Assembly (NCBI RefSeq): GCF_047495875.1 | Contig: NC_092461.1 | Coordinates: forward strand, 90,278,431-90,342,430 | Origin: Pithys albifrons albifrons | Lineage: Eukaryota > Chordata > Aves > Passeriformes > Thamnophilidae | Length of the DNA stretch: 64,000 nucleotides | Direction of reading: 5' to 3' | Part shown: piece by piece, positions 27,802 to 39,900 of the stretch | Position numbering within the stretch: the first letter of the stretch is position 1 | How the letters are laid out: the number at the start of each line of letters is the position of its first letter | Translations under genes and position numbers: made by a program | Notes under the pieces: model-generated | Database searches by the model: none | What the model was told of the DNA's origin: nothing | Seen by the model: only the letters and a program-made list of their open reading frames with translations

Positions 27802-30800
27802 AAATCACAATAGATGACAGCTACTAAAAATCACTCAGACTGATTTAAAGTTGCTGTTTTGATTGGGATACTTTGCATCCAGTATACAAATGGTTCCTTC
27901 TAAATAAGTGGGAGTATTAAAAGGCCTAGAGATGGCCAAGCTTTTCATTGGCAACAGGGAAGAGAAGCATAGGGAAGGCTCTAATGAGGGAGCCTGCTCT
28001 GAACAGCACTGAAAATAAAGAGCAGCATTATCATGGCTGTCCTCTGCTCCTTGCAAGGCTTGTGAGCGACTGCAGTCTTGTCGCCACCAGGATGTTTCTG
28101 TACAAGTACCAGTGTGTGCACACCAGTAAATACTAGTCCTTTTCACTTCTATTTTCCTCATCAAAAATAGATTATTTTAGATGTGAATTTCTGCTCTGTT
28201 CCTCCTTGCCAGCACTTAAAGAGACACTGTCACACCCATAAAACTGAACTATTGCACCAGTGCTGCCAAGCTATGTATTTGAAGGAGTTAAGCCAAACCA
28301 CAGCCAGCCTTCTTGAATAAATGCGTAACAGAAAGCCATAGCTTCAAGTATGGGTTGGATTTCCTGCCTGACATGGTACTGGAGCCCTGGAGTTTCACAG
28401 AGCTCCAGGCTACAGAGATGGGAGTGCCAAGGGGAAGCTGACAGATGCCAAGTTCTGGAAATTCTCATTCATTCATTCAAATGTTCTTTGTTCCTTCTTG
28501 TTTTCACTCTCCACCACCATCAGATTAATTTTCAGTGTTGTGGACACAGTTGCAAACACCATACATAGGGATGAAACACAATTTAGATTAATCTAGCATA
28601 GAAATAAAAATATTTCGTTGGGGTCACTACCAAAACAACTTGTGTAGGGTGTTTACAACATTCTGCCATTCTCTACTTTTATAATCCTTCAAGGGGGGGC
28701 TTACTGGTGCTTGCCTCTTCCTTCCAGAGCTACACCAATCACACACTACATCTGATGCTTTCACAGAAGAACTGCTGCTGGACAAGAGGATGCAGCTACA
28801 ATAGCTCTTCTGCTGCCTTTCCATAATCTTTGGGCATCAGCCTGAACATAGGAGAATCCACAGCTCTTTCCACACTCCAGTCCACCTCTTTAGTATCAGA
28901 AGAACAAGTTGATGCATTTTGGATTTTAAGCTCAACTCGCTATCTTTATAGTTTTGCCAAAGTCAATGGAGATAATTACAGTATTGCCAGTGAACAAGAC
29001 TTAAATCGAGGTGTGAGCAGGAAGTATTATTAATTCCTTAGGCCTATCTGATCCTGACAAGGAATTGGAATTTCATCTGATAGACAGCACACTGGATGGG
29101 AAGCATCAAGTTTGCAGTGACCTACTGTATTTATGAGGGCAAGATGTATACCTCTGTATCCCCTTTTCACCCTGGTTTCTACTGCATTCAGATCAGAAGG
29201 AATCTGTGTTTGGAGATCTCTCTCTTCATGTGTGCTGGGGGCAACGTAATGGAGCCCAGACTCACAGACAGAGGCAATTATGGCTTCTGCCTCTTTTTAA
29301 CCAGGGTAACTGATCCCCGAAAACCTGAGGAGAATCCACTATTTTTATAGAATTTTTGCAATATTCTGGCTCAAATCAGGTATTATGGACTTTATCCATG
29401 AATTATGTAATGAAATTCCATAGTCCGTATCACACAGGAAGCCAAAGTAGATGGCTCTCTCTTTTTTTTTTAAAGACATGAGAGCATTATCAATGCTAGC
29501 TGGTGTTTTCATATTCTCCTAATGTATGGTACAAACCCTCACCCCGGTTCTCTTCTACTCATTGCACTGAAAAGTGAGTCATGTTGTAATTAAACTTTGA
29601 TGACAACATCTGTTTCAGCTAATACGACAGAAGAGTGGCTGGCCATGGAGGACTAATCTGCTTCTTGTTTCACTCAAACCAGAACTGAGCATTCATTCAG
29701 CCTCACAAAACTGGAAATGGGACAACAGCAACATTTCAGCTCCTTTCCCCAAAATAAAGATCTTCCAGAAGCACTTTTAATTCATTTGCAGATAAAACCC
29801 TGCCTTGCCCAAATGGATGGTACATAAAAGGATCAGTGACAGAGAACACTAAGGACTTCTGTGAAAACAGAATACTCCCTTGGGCTGCAGCCTGTTAACA
29901 GGACAAAGATGACAAAATACACTGGGAAAGGAGTAACTTGTTTTCCTGGCTAGCACAGTAGCCAAAGGCCTTATATCACCACTCAGCAACAAGTGGCATT
30001 GGACTACCCTTAGCCATCCTCACTTCTACAATCAGCTACAACGTGTGTTCTGGATAACAACAGAATGGTAAGTGCCCATTGTGTTTCCTCCCCATCTCTT
30101 ATACAGACTCAGTGAATAAACAAGGAGGGGAAAAAAATCACCAGATTCTGCACACTGTATAGCAAGCATTAAAATAATGAATATGTCATTTTTCAGATAT
30201 TGTACTGATTAATGACAGTGAGCACAGCCCACCACTGCTAAAAATGCAACACGCATCACTGGCTCAGCTCCACATCTGTGTTAACGATCCTAGTAACAAA
30301 TTCAGTCCCTATTGCTTGCATGTGGTACACGCAAGAAAAAATGAAAAATCATACCAAACCAGAGTGGTTAAAGTGCCCTAAAGTCCTGATGCACTAATTT
30401 TGGAGCAAACATCAGTGCCATGAGCTTAAAGGTTTAGATGCTACTGTAGAACACTACATTAATTATAACTGCACATTAACTAGTTAGATATCCAAGAGCT
30501 ACTGTTACTGTTTAAGAAGCAGATGGCTGCCAGAAAGAAATATGTTTGAATGCTACTGTTAAATAAAGAAAATCCATTAAAATGAGCCATAACCAAACCA
30601 TCCACATAGTTAACACAGAAGTTGCAAATATCCATAACTCTAGAAAAAGCCTCAAACCTTAAAATAATAACAACTCTATTTCCACCACAGCAGTTCTCTA
30701 GTCTTCAGCTTCACTTGTCCATATGTAAACTACACAGAGTTTGCAAAAACCACTTCGTGATACATAGGATACACAAGTTTCAGCCCCTGTCCTGAAAAAT

Positions 30801-32235
30801 CTCTAGGTGGATATAAAAAAAATCACAGCAAAAAGAGAAAACTGTGAGCCACACCTCTGAGATCCAACAACTACACAAAAAATAGCAAGCTTTTTTTTTT
30901 AAATTAAAATGTAAATCAATTCTCTCCATCACAGAACGCTAATCCAGGCTTGCTGTTGCAATTTCAATAAACTAGTGGTCTCTGGATGAAAGCAGACAGG
31001 TGATGTCTTGCAGGAAACTGGGAAAAGGAACGAGATGGTAAAGGAAAGTGAAAACATGTGGACAGTGGGAAAACCAGAATCATTACTTAGTGTGTAATGA
31101 AAAACTACAGGACACTAAATTCCCTAATTTGCCTCTCAGGCAAGAGGAAATAACTGCACCATGGTAATAACACCTATTTGAGGACCATTTGTTGTCTCAC
31201 CAGATTGATTTTTTTTTGTGTAAGCTTGCCATTATTTTGCATTCAAGTCATAGCTTGTGTTCCACAATTGATTGTGTTTACAAAGAGAGAAGCTTCCCAG
31301 TAAGGTCACTGAACTACAGTAACCCTCAGCTTTTAGCCAGCTCCTGACAGGACTGCATCACCTACTGATAAAGGCATTGTGCTTTCCAGTTCCTCCCTTC
31401 ACATTCTGCTCCCTACCTTTTTTAAACAAGAATCAAAAAGCAAAAATGGATACAAGAAGAGTAAAATCCATACAGATGTAACACACAATCACATATATTT
31501 CCATCTTGTAAATATATCCTGTAAAACCAGAATACAAATTCTGTTATTTTCCAAGAGAAACTTCATAAACCATCATTAAATCCTCAGCTGAACAACAACA
31601 AAATAAACCAAACCCCAAGCCGGCACAAGATACACAGCATCCAAAAGTCTGGATGAAGTGGGGCCACATTAAGCAGACCAACAGCGAGCACGACCACATC
31701 TGTCAAACCACTGCAGACAGAAGTTTCATGGAGACAGAAGTTCTTCAACCTGCGTGGGTTTATACAACTACCCACAGGACATTCTGTGTAGGACGCAGCA
31801 GCAGGCATCAGCAGAAGCAATGAATCAGGGACTCAGGGTCTCTGTGAAACTGTGCTGAATGTACACTTTCTTTCTTGTTCCATCTCTGAGCTCTGCATAT
31901 AAAAAGATACCTCAGGATGTACCCTGTACTGCAATTAGAAACAGCAGAATGGCAGATGGTGCTGGAAAAGCACTAAAATACAATTTTTCCTTTTAGAGGG
32001 AAAAAAAGTGTTAATTTCACTGTTTTAAATTAATAAAAACCACAACCCCCACACACCAAACCCAAACAACAACAGAAAAAATACCTCACAGTACAACTCC
32101 AATTCCACAGCATGGATCCCTGGAAAGCACTAAGCCAGAAGAATCATGGCCACATCCAGATAAAATTTTAGACCTGATCTACTAGGCAGAAATGAAACTT
32201 TCCCATTTCAGAAGGTCAAGTCTTACTCTATCTTT

Positions 32236-32450
32236 CCAAGGAAGACTTTTTTTTACACTGAGGGTGGTAAAACAGGGGCATAGGTTGCCCACAAAGGTGG
32301 TGGATGTCCCATCCCTGGAAACATTGAAGGTGAGGTTGGACAAGGTTCAGAGCAACCTGATCGAGTTGAAGATGTCCCTGCCCATGGTAGGGAGCTGGGA
32401 CAAGATGACCTTCAAAGATCACCTCCAACTCAAACTATTCTATGACTCTG
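32236..32450 (+). mobile_element. CR1 LINE, 3' end fragment (different subfamily)
   Basis: It contains the CR1 3' signatures GGTGGTGGATGTCCCATCCC, GAGCAACCTGATCGAGTTG and ACTATTCTATGACTCTG at the end. The phrase beginning GAGCAACCTGATC followed by GTCCCTGCCCATGG marks a CR1 subfamily distinct from the copies at 35.8, 57.0 and 63.9 kb. It is antisense to MBP and 5'-truncated. Confidence 0.88.
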
Positions 32451-33780
32451 TCTTGAAAAGTTAGCACACAACTGACTTTCCCTGCCATCAGAAAGGGGAA
32501 TATGCTGTAAACCTATTACAGTATCCCCATGGAGAGATCTTCCTTACTTGTTATTTTATGCTAGTTCAACTCAATCAAAAAAAAATAAAAGTATAAATAA
32601 AAATCAGCATTTGTCATTTTCCAAGGTAATGCAATATGGGGTTGCACCAAAGAAAGAAAGTCCAGTCCTCCCAGACATCAGAATGACTGCAGTGTCCCTC
32701 TCACCAGCCTCTGCCTCACAATTGTAGAGTAGCAATGGATTTAATAAACTTCTGAAAATAATCTCTGGAAGTAAGACTAGCAGTCACCTCCTGATCCATG
32801 TCCTTAAACACACAGCACCATACCCAGCAATTTTCTTCTCACTCTTGCACTGAGATGTCATTCATGATCCTTTTCTGATTACATACTGGTTGCAACAGAC
32901 ACCATGTTGACTACGTGCAAGTTCAACAGAAGTTTGTAGCAAGCAAGACATTCTAGTTCCCCATCACAGATGCATATTCAGTATATATCAGACAACAGAA
33001 CTCTGTTGGGTGCCACAAGAAAATCCTTTCAAAGGACAAACAAAACTAACTCTTGTCAATTCAGAATTTCATAGTTACAAATACCATCAACTGTGATGTC
33101 TTTTCTCTCCCATACCCTTACCCTTCTGCTCCACTTCTCCATCCTCTTGAATAAAATGTTCATTGCCTTTGAGAAATAGCTCTCTGAGACACAACAGATA
33201 CATAACCTATTTGTTTCATAAAGCAGCTGGCACAATGTGGCTTCATTGTTGGTGAGGTCACTTCATATATAACCCAGTATAAAAATAAGTATTAATGAGA
33301 AATGCAAAAAAGCCTTCCGGAATAGTAATTCCCTAAACAAGAAAACTAAGACACTTATGTTCGCTCTCAAGTGGCCTTCCACAGTAGTGGATAAAACCTT
33401 GCTTGTATCTACAAAGAACGCTGTCAAGACTTGTAAGAGATCGCCATGCTTGGTTCTGCACCTCGATGACATTTTCAGTCAGTAATAATGTGTTTGCCTC
33501 GAAAACTGCACTCAACTGCTAGGGACTGCAGAAACCACAACTACTCCAGAATGAAGTATTTCCAAAAGAAATACTGCCATATTCAAATAGCACAGCTTCA
33601 TCAGATACCTTCTATATAATAATCTTTAGCAATTGCCTCTATTCCCTGCTGTCCACAGCAGAGAAATCACCCTTATCCTGAAAAGTCACATTGTCACCTG
33701 GTCCAAGCCAATACTAACCTTGGAGAGGCGTCATACAAGCACAAATCAAGAGGTTTTCTGTCTCCTTTGCCAAAGAGCCC
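32451..33780. other. plain intron sequence
   Basis: A+T-rich. No gene or repeat family was recognised. Confidence 0.5.
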
Positions 33781-33985
33781 TTGACCCGGCAGTCCAGGCG
33801 CCCTGGTGACAGCCAGGGACTGGGAGCTGCTGCCACCGGGCGGCATCAGCGAAGAGGGACAGCCAGTGCTGCCGGGGAGGTTCCCCGCTCCTCCCAGCGC
33901 CGGCTGAGCACCCACGCACCAAGGCAAAAGGCAGGCAGCACTCAAGGGGGGCTGTTCCCTCCCCTGCAGGGGTCTCAGTGGCTGC
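33781..33985. promoter_or_regulatory. small CpG-dense patch with a GC box
   Basis: About ten CpG dinucleotides fall within roughly 140 bases (33787-33925), in an intron that is otherwise CpG-depleted. A GC-box core GGGCGG lies at about 33838-33843. On the minus (MBP) strand a splice-donor-like AAG|GTTAGT follows at about 33713-33721, which would make this a possible alternative first exon. The open frame through it (Met at 33987) reaches that donor in phase 2, whereas Golli exon 3 needs phase 1, so it would not extend the Golli protein in that frame. It could equally be an enhancer or an old GC-rich repeat. Confidence 0.35.
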
Positions 33986-35777
33986 ATCAGGCAGGAACTG
34001 ACTTCTCTGCTGCCTATGCTAACCTTTCTGTAGGGGGTAGCATTGTCCAGAAAAAGGTGGGGGAAGAGACCTCTGTGAAAAATAAGTAAGTCGCATGACA
34101 GCTATTTGTGTGAAAAGGGAAGGCTGTGCTGCACCAGCTCAAAGAGACTGGAGGCTATTAAAAATTCTTCAGAACAGGGATTCTAGTAAAAGCTGAAGCT
34201 ATAAAGGAACCAACTACTGGTGCATACTTGATGCTTAGTATAATTAGCATCACTGGGGAAAAAGAAAGAAAGAAATGAAGTAGATCAAGCCAGAGAGAGA
34301 ATAACTGAGAAGATTCTGTATTAATTTAATTCACAGGACAAAAATAACTCAACTCACTTAGGGAAAACTGTTTCAAGCTTATCCTTCGAACCAAGTATTT
34401 TAAGAAATTGTCCAGAACTGCAGGGAAAGGCAGGTGTACACAGCAGTGTCATTCTAAAGACACATAAAACTTGTATCTGCTGAAATATTCTCCCTGATTT
34501 TCACTACAGTGGTTTCATTTGCACCTTCAGTCCACTTTGATTTCCTCACTTGACCAGGGTAAAAGAAGATTTCAGACTCCATTTGCAGCATATTTCCTCT
34601 TTTTTTTGCCCCAATTTTGACCTAATCTTAAAAACAACAAATAAACCAGACTTTCATGTGCAAAGCGGTAAAAGGGTTGATGCTATAGTCTGACTGGGTT
34701 TGGAGTTGGAAAGAAATTTTCCTCATTGCTGTCAGGTATCAGAGGTTGATCAGTGGCCTTTCTTACATTATCATCTCAGTTCACAGATTTGGAACATGGA
34801 AATATTTAGCAGTTTGTTAGTAAATCATTAGCTTTAAAGATCATGTAGTACAGTGCACGTTGATATCCTTCAATTAGGAAAACAGCTTGTAGTGAGGATA
34901 TAGATCACTGGATGTGGATTTTAAGCCTATTTTAAGCCTACCAACAGTGAACTTCATGGTTCTTAATTCCCATCTTTAAACCTACAGTCTCCACATGGAC
35001 CACAGGCTTGACTAACTAATGGTTTAGCTCACTGCTACATGGGGCTAGTGATCAGAATACAGAGAAGATTTAAAAGCTTGAGATTTTGCTGGTTGAAAGA
35101 GGTAGATGGAGATCTTGTTTTGCTGTCTCTGTCATTCTCACAGAAAGAAAACTAGAGAGATGAAATGAGAAAGGACACAGCTTCAGGTGCACACTACACC
35201 ATGCCATGACACTTTATAACCAGTAATACTGGATGTACTGCAAATAACTCATGGAGAAAATGGAGAGGAAGTGAGGTAATAGCCACAGCACTGACTTGAT
35301 ACAGTTGAAAACTATTTCTAAAGTCGACTTCTGGATTCATCAGACACAGGCACTATATGATCAATGCTGGAAGCATTCATACCAGGAATTCAGGCTCATG
35401 TGCCAATCACACAGTATTATCTCACTGAGAAAAGATGATTTTAAGATGAGTTTAAATGGTCACAAGCATTGTTTCCATATATAGCAAGAAAGATTAATTA
35501 TCCATGCTCCATTCCTTTTGTACCTTAAAAGAAAAAAATTCCTTATTGTACTCAAAAATATTTCACTCATCCAAAAGTTTTCAAGCTATTCAGCCTTAAT
35601 AACATCCATATGACTGCTGCATATTTTGAGTTTCCACTTCAGAATATAATGGAGCTAAATACTACACCAGCTTTCAGCCTTGCCCTAACATCTCGAGCAT
35701 TAATGCTAGGCTACTGCTTTTTTATTGGAGTTTTATTAGTAAAAAATCAACATAAAGTTGGAGTAATAATGTTTCCC
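33986..35777. other. plain intron sequence
   Basis: It holds a short GAAA tract at 34261-34275 and a two-copy TTTTAAGCCTA repeat at about 34918-34940. Nothing else was recognised. Confidence 0.5.
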
Positions 35778-35986
35778 TTATCAGGAAAAGATTTTTCACC
35801 CACAGGGTGATTGAGCACTGGATCACACTCCTCTGGGAAGTAGTCACAGCCTGTCTGAGGTCAAGAAGCATTTGGACAATGCTCTCAGGCACATGGTGTG
35901 ATTCTTGGGGTGTCTGCATGAGGTCAGGAGTTGGACTCGATGATCCTGATGGGTCCCTTTCAATTACTGTATGAGTCTATGATTCC
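35778..35986 (+). mobile_element. CR1 LINE, 3' end fragment
   Basis: The 3' untranslated region contains TTCACCCACAGGGTGATTG, AAGAAGCATTTGGACAATGC and CTCAGGCACATGGTGTGATT, and ends GAGTCTATGATTC. It belongs to the same CR1 subfamily as the copies ending at 57087 and 63946. It is 5'-truncated and antisense to MBP, and lies about 0.7 kb downstream of Golli exon 2 in the MBP direction. Confidence 0.9.
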
Positions 35987-36651
35987 CTGTCTCATTTCAA
36001 AATCTTAATGCAGAGGAAAAGGTCAAATGCAACTTTCAGATCAAGTAATAAAAACTACCAGCAAAACCTATATGGAGAGCAGGGAGGAGATTCAGAGAAA
36101 AACATCAAAAGGAGCTCATCAAAAATCTAGGCCTTCATATATTCTCAAAGGTCATCCATCTAGTCTATCCTTGTAGCACAAAATTGATTACATTACATCA
36201 ATTTAGACACTTAGTTGTCTAATCTATATTTCAAGACCTGCAAAGATGAATCTCCACGCTTTCCAGAGGATGCACTCCAGTGCTTTAGTATTCCTTTTAG
36301 GATTCTCTTTCACAACATTTGATCACATCTTTCTGCAATTTTAAGAATTCATTGTTTATACTATCCATTATGGATGGAGAAATGTTTATTTTCCCTCTTA
36401 CTACATAAATCTTTAATTTTGTTGAACACTTGGATTCACTCATCTTCTCATCAGAGATGTTTTGTTCCAGTCTCTTGATCCCTCTTTGTTTTTTTCTTGG
36501 TCCTTTCCTCCCTCTTTCCGAGTCTCTGTGGAACTGTATGGGCTGCACTCCAATGCGGTATCCCAATATTAAGTTGATCACTACCACCTTGTGGGAATTC
36601 TCTCTGTACTAACACATTAAATAACATTTTCCACTTGTCCTAGTAACTCAC

Positions 36652-36742
36652 CAAATACTTCATTATCCTCTGAAGACTGCTGTGTTAGTCTGGCTGCTTT
36701 TGGACTCTCTTTAGCTGATTCCTCCACTTTGGTTTCAGCACT
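36652..36742 (-). CDS. MBP: MBP Golli exon 2
   Basis: A 91-base exon on the minus strand. It is bounded by an acceptor ending TTTTACAG (743-750 side), with a branch-like CTAAT further upstream, and by a donor GTGAGT at 36646-36651. It encodes 30 codons plus one base. The end, SSEDNEVF plus the first base of a Gly codon, matches the mammalian Golli sequence TSEDNEVFG, and it splices in frame onto exon 3 to give VFGEAD. The first 22 or so residues (SAETKVEESAKES...) are charged and Ser/Glu/Lys-rich but align poorly with mammals, so this exon evolves fast at its start. It begins in phase 0, as expected after the short Golli exon 1 that carries the start codon. An alternative acceptor two bases further in (36741) is possible but would shift the frame relative to a phase-0 exon 1. 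Confidence 0.9.
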
Positions 36743-36880
36743 CTGTAAAACAAGCATTTATTGAGATTAGTTCCTCATTTATAGCTCTCAAACAGAAACA
36801 CGATTCAGACTTCTTAATTACACACATTACATTCTCAAAGAATACGCAATCATTAGCACAGATAGTTTTGCTATGTTTGC

Positions 36881-36912
36881 CATATATATATATATATGTG
36901 TATATATGTGTG
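36881..36912. repeat. (TA)n/(TG)n microsatellite
   Basis: An alternating pyrimidine-purine tract, TA repeats passing into TATG/TGTG, 140 bp upstream of the Golli exon 2 acceptor on the MBP strand. It is likely length-polymorphic. Confidence 0.85.
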
Positions 36913-39900
36913 GGTTTGAAAAATATTATGGGAAAATACTCCCAGAAAATCCAGGTGGTGGTTTGGGGTTTTTTTGCATCTGCTTTAATCTGACTAGACC
37001 ATGTAAGATTGAGGGCTAGAAAAGATATCTAAATAAGAGAGAGATCTTAAACCATAACAGAATCGTAGGTTTCCACCTTTCCTCCTCATATTTGATTTTA
37101 GTTCTCCTGACATCTTACACTGTTGACTTAGTGAAACACAATGAGAGATAGTGCACAAATATTTCTCTATATAGAGCAAATGCAAGTGAGGCAGAGAGAG
37201 CTTATGAGAGGCCAGCTTCAAGTCTTTAATCAACTCATTAACTGTTTAAAGCACAAGTAATTATCTATCTCTGAAGCAAATCCACCAGTTAACTACTTGG
37301 TGCTAGACTGGGTGCAGATAGAAATCAACAGTTTTAGCACTTAAATTGCCAGAAGTTAAAGCATTTCATTCCCTCACTAGAAAAGACTAAAGAAAACATA
37401 AGCTGTGAAACACTGAGTTTTAAATATTTATATTGCTACTACAAAAAAAACCCTCATATTTCCAAAATGTTTTACTTTGGTAGTGAAGAGAAAGCCTGCA
37501 GTAATGCAGACAGTAAACTGCATAAGCAGTCAACTGCTGAATGATGGATATGGAGTGACTGATGTAATATTAAATCTTACTGGAAAGAGTTGACTAACAG
37601 CTGAGAAAGAAATAAAAGATGAATGTAGTATGCCTGTGCTTTTTAAAATACAGATATTGCTCTATTCAAGTGCATGCTCATTTCAAAGGCTTTGTGTGAT
37701 TTTGGAGAAATAAAATGTTTACATCTTGACATATATTTGAAAATGTTGCTATACAATCTGTACATGAAAAGTACTCTCTCTGCTCTCAGAAACACAGCAC
37801 ACTTCCAAACATCTTATTTCCCCTTATTAAAAACCATAAGGAAGACATAAGAAGACAGGTAGCTTAAGTCTGTCAACTTCCCTATAGAATACAGGAAAGC
37901 AAACTTAAGGCACATAAACTGGTGAGACTTTGAAGCAAGACAGCAAGACTTTTCAGAAAAAAATGAAAGATTGATCTAGCAAGACTACTGGTGTCACACA
38001 GCAGCAGACAAGAATTAGGGAAAGCCAAGACTGAGAAACTGAGCTTCAGAGGACAACTGCAGGTCCTTCCTGAAGCAGGAAGTTCCTGCAGGAGTGAAAG
38101 GATTCTGCACTCCTGCAAGGCTCCAACCTGAGCGCCGCATGCAGAAAATCATTAGATATGTACCTCTCAGAGCTGAGGAGGGAACTCAGTTTTAGCGGAT
38201 GCTCACCTCAGTTTGGTTTAACTAGCATCCCTCAGGAAGATGGAGGGACCCAGTCAGAAATCAGTAGTGGCTATACTGAGAGACAACTTGTTTTGGGTAA
38301 ACAACTTCATGGTCAGTACAAAAAACTTAATTCCCTTCCCCACAGATAAAGTTTGTAAGTTGTGGAGACGCTCAGTTTGCAATGTGTTAGGTGCTGCCCA
38401 CACATACAAGGAACACAAGCCAAAGTCCACAGCATCTGTACTTATTTACAGAACCACCTGCACTTAGAGGCCACTGATTCAGTAAGCTGCATATTGTAAT
38501 TGGGTTCTCCATCCTATTTTAGTTGCCCTATAGTGAGCAGCAACTCAATTACATCTTTGTCATAGACAGAGATGGAGAACAACCTTCAACTCTGAAAAAA
38601 AAACAGAAGAGGACATCTGCTACAGCAGGGTAAGCCAATCCCAAAGGAAAAAAAAACCCCACACTAAAATTGTGTCATCATGGACAAGGCAAAATTAATA
38701 TATTTAGATGAGCAGACCAAGTTGAGGGCTTTCCCAAATGAAGTGGACAGCTCAACTCCTGATCAAAGCTATTGCTCTAAGCTTTGTAAAGACAGTGCTT
38801 GTTAATTCCATCTTCAGATGTATTTCATTATATTTAGTGTATGGTAAAGCTGGGGGTACAGGAGGAGAGGGATTGCTGTTCCTCATGCTCTTGTTCCTCT
38901 TGGGAAATAGCTGAAAGTGTGTAACCTGTTGCAAGGCATCAAGAGCAGCAGCAACAAAACACTATCCAACAGATACTCAGCTCTGTCTATGAAATGAGTT
39001 GTTACTCCAAGCTCTTACTGGGGAAATGTTTGCATCTCTCACTTTGAAAACATGGCTTTGGCAGTCTCAGAGAAATTAGAAAGACTGAATCCTGAGACAT
39101 TTTGGGTTAAATCATTGGAAGAACTACACAGCAGCTGTGCTGTCTGCTCCCTACATAAGTCACAATGTTGGTGTTGACAGATACCAGCTCCAGGATGGTG
39201 GCAGCAAAGTTGTGTGATGTATCAGCCTAAAACATGACAGTGCACAGCTGGATGTAACTCTGGTTGGCATGTCTTCTTAAACAAAATGCAAATCTTAAAA
39301 ATATTTCTTTTGTTTTATTATTTGCACAAAATAAAATTACGCAACACATTTTTGCTGGCATATATATCTATATCCATATATCTCTCTATCTATACATATG
39401 TAAGCATATGTAATATTTATATTACCAAAATCAATACAAGACAAATCACTACAAAAGAGCAATCAATGATCCAGATGCTCTAAACCAAGCTGTACTGCAA
39501 AACAGCATTTGAAAAGTCAAGACTTGGGTCTGTTGCTTGATTTGTTTTTCTGGTATGCTAAAAAAGTTGTTTCCATCCTTCGAATCAATGAACAGAAAAA
39601 GTGAAAGGACATTCCCTTACACTGCCTGAGCTGTGTCAGGAGGGATTCTTTACCTATAGTTATAGTGTGCTTATGGCTGGTTATAAAATAAAGTCCTTTT
39701 GTAGATAACAGAGTAAACATAATTCTGTCTAGCTCTTTCAAGTTGAGTACTCAATGTAATTTCAGAAGTGATGACGAAAATAGGTTTATTTTACAGTATC
39801 AGTTCTCAAGAGAATAGATTATACCTGATTTTAGCACGAAATAAATATTCTATAGGCCTAGACTCAAAAAAACTCTCTTTCCCCCAAAAGCATCTCCTTG

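Larger units (their letters stand above)
15781..32235. other. long plain intron stretch
   Basis: About 16.4 kb of A+T-rich DNA with no recognisable mobile element. The visible features are G-rich tracts at 22940-22959 and 27785-27801, a purine tract at 22946-22988, and scattered A- and T-runs. Such a repeat-poor stretch in a myelin gene intron could hold enhancers, but the sequence alone cannot show that. Confidence 0.45.
238..36651 (-). other. MBP: MBP intron between Golli exons 2 and 3
   Basis: The donor at 36646-36651 and the acceptor at 238-239 define a 36.4 kb intron on the minus strand. It is A+T-rich with CpG depletion. I find no further exon with Golli or MBP similarity inside it. 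Recognisable contents are three CR1 3' fragments, a minisatellite, a tRNA/5S chimera, G-runs and one CpG-dense patch, each listed separately. All three CR1 copies are oriented against MBP. Confidence 0.85.

Noticed and set aside
33694..33987. In-frame alternative N-terminus for Golli through the CpG-dense patch
   Set aside because: From the Met at 33987 to the donor is 269 bases (phase 2), while exon 3 needs phase 1, so the frame would be lost.
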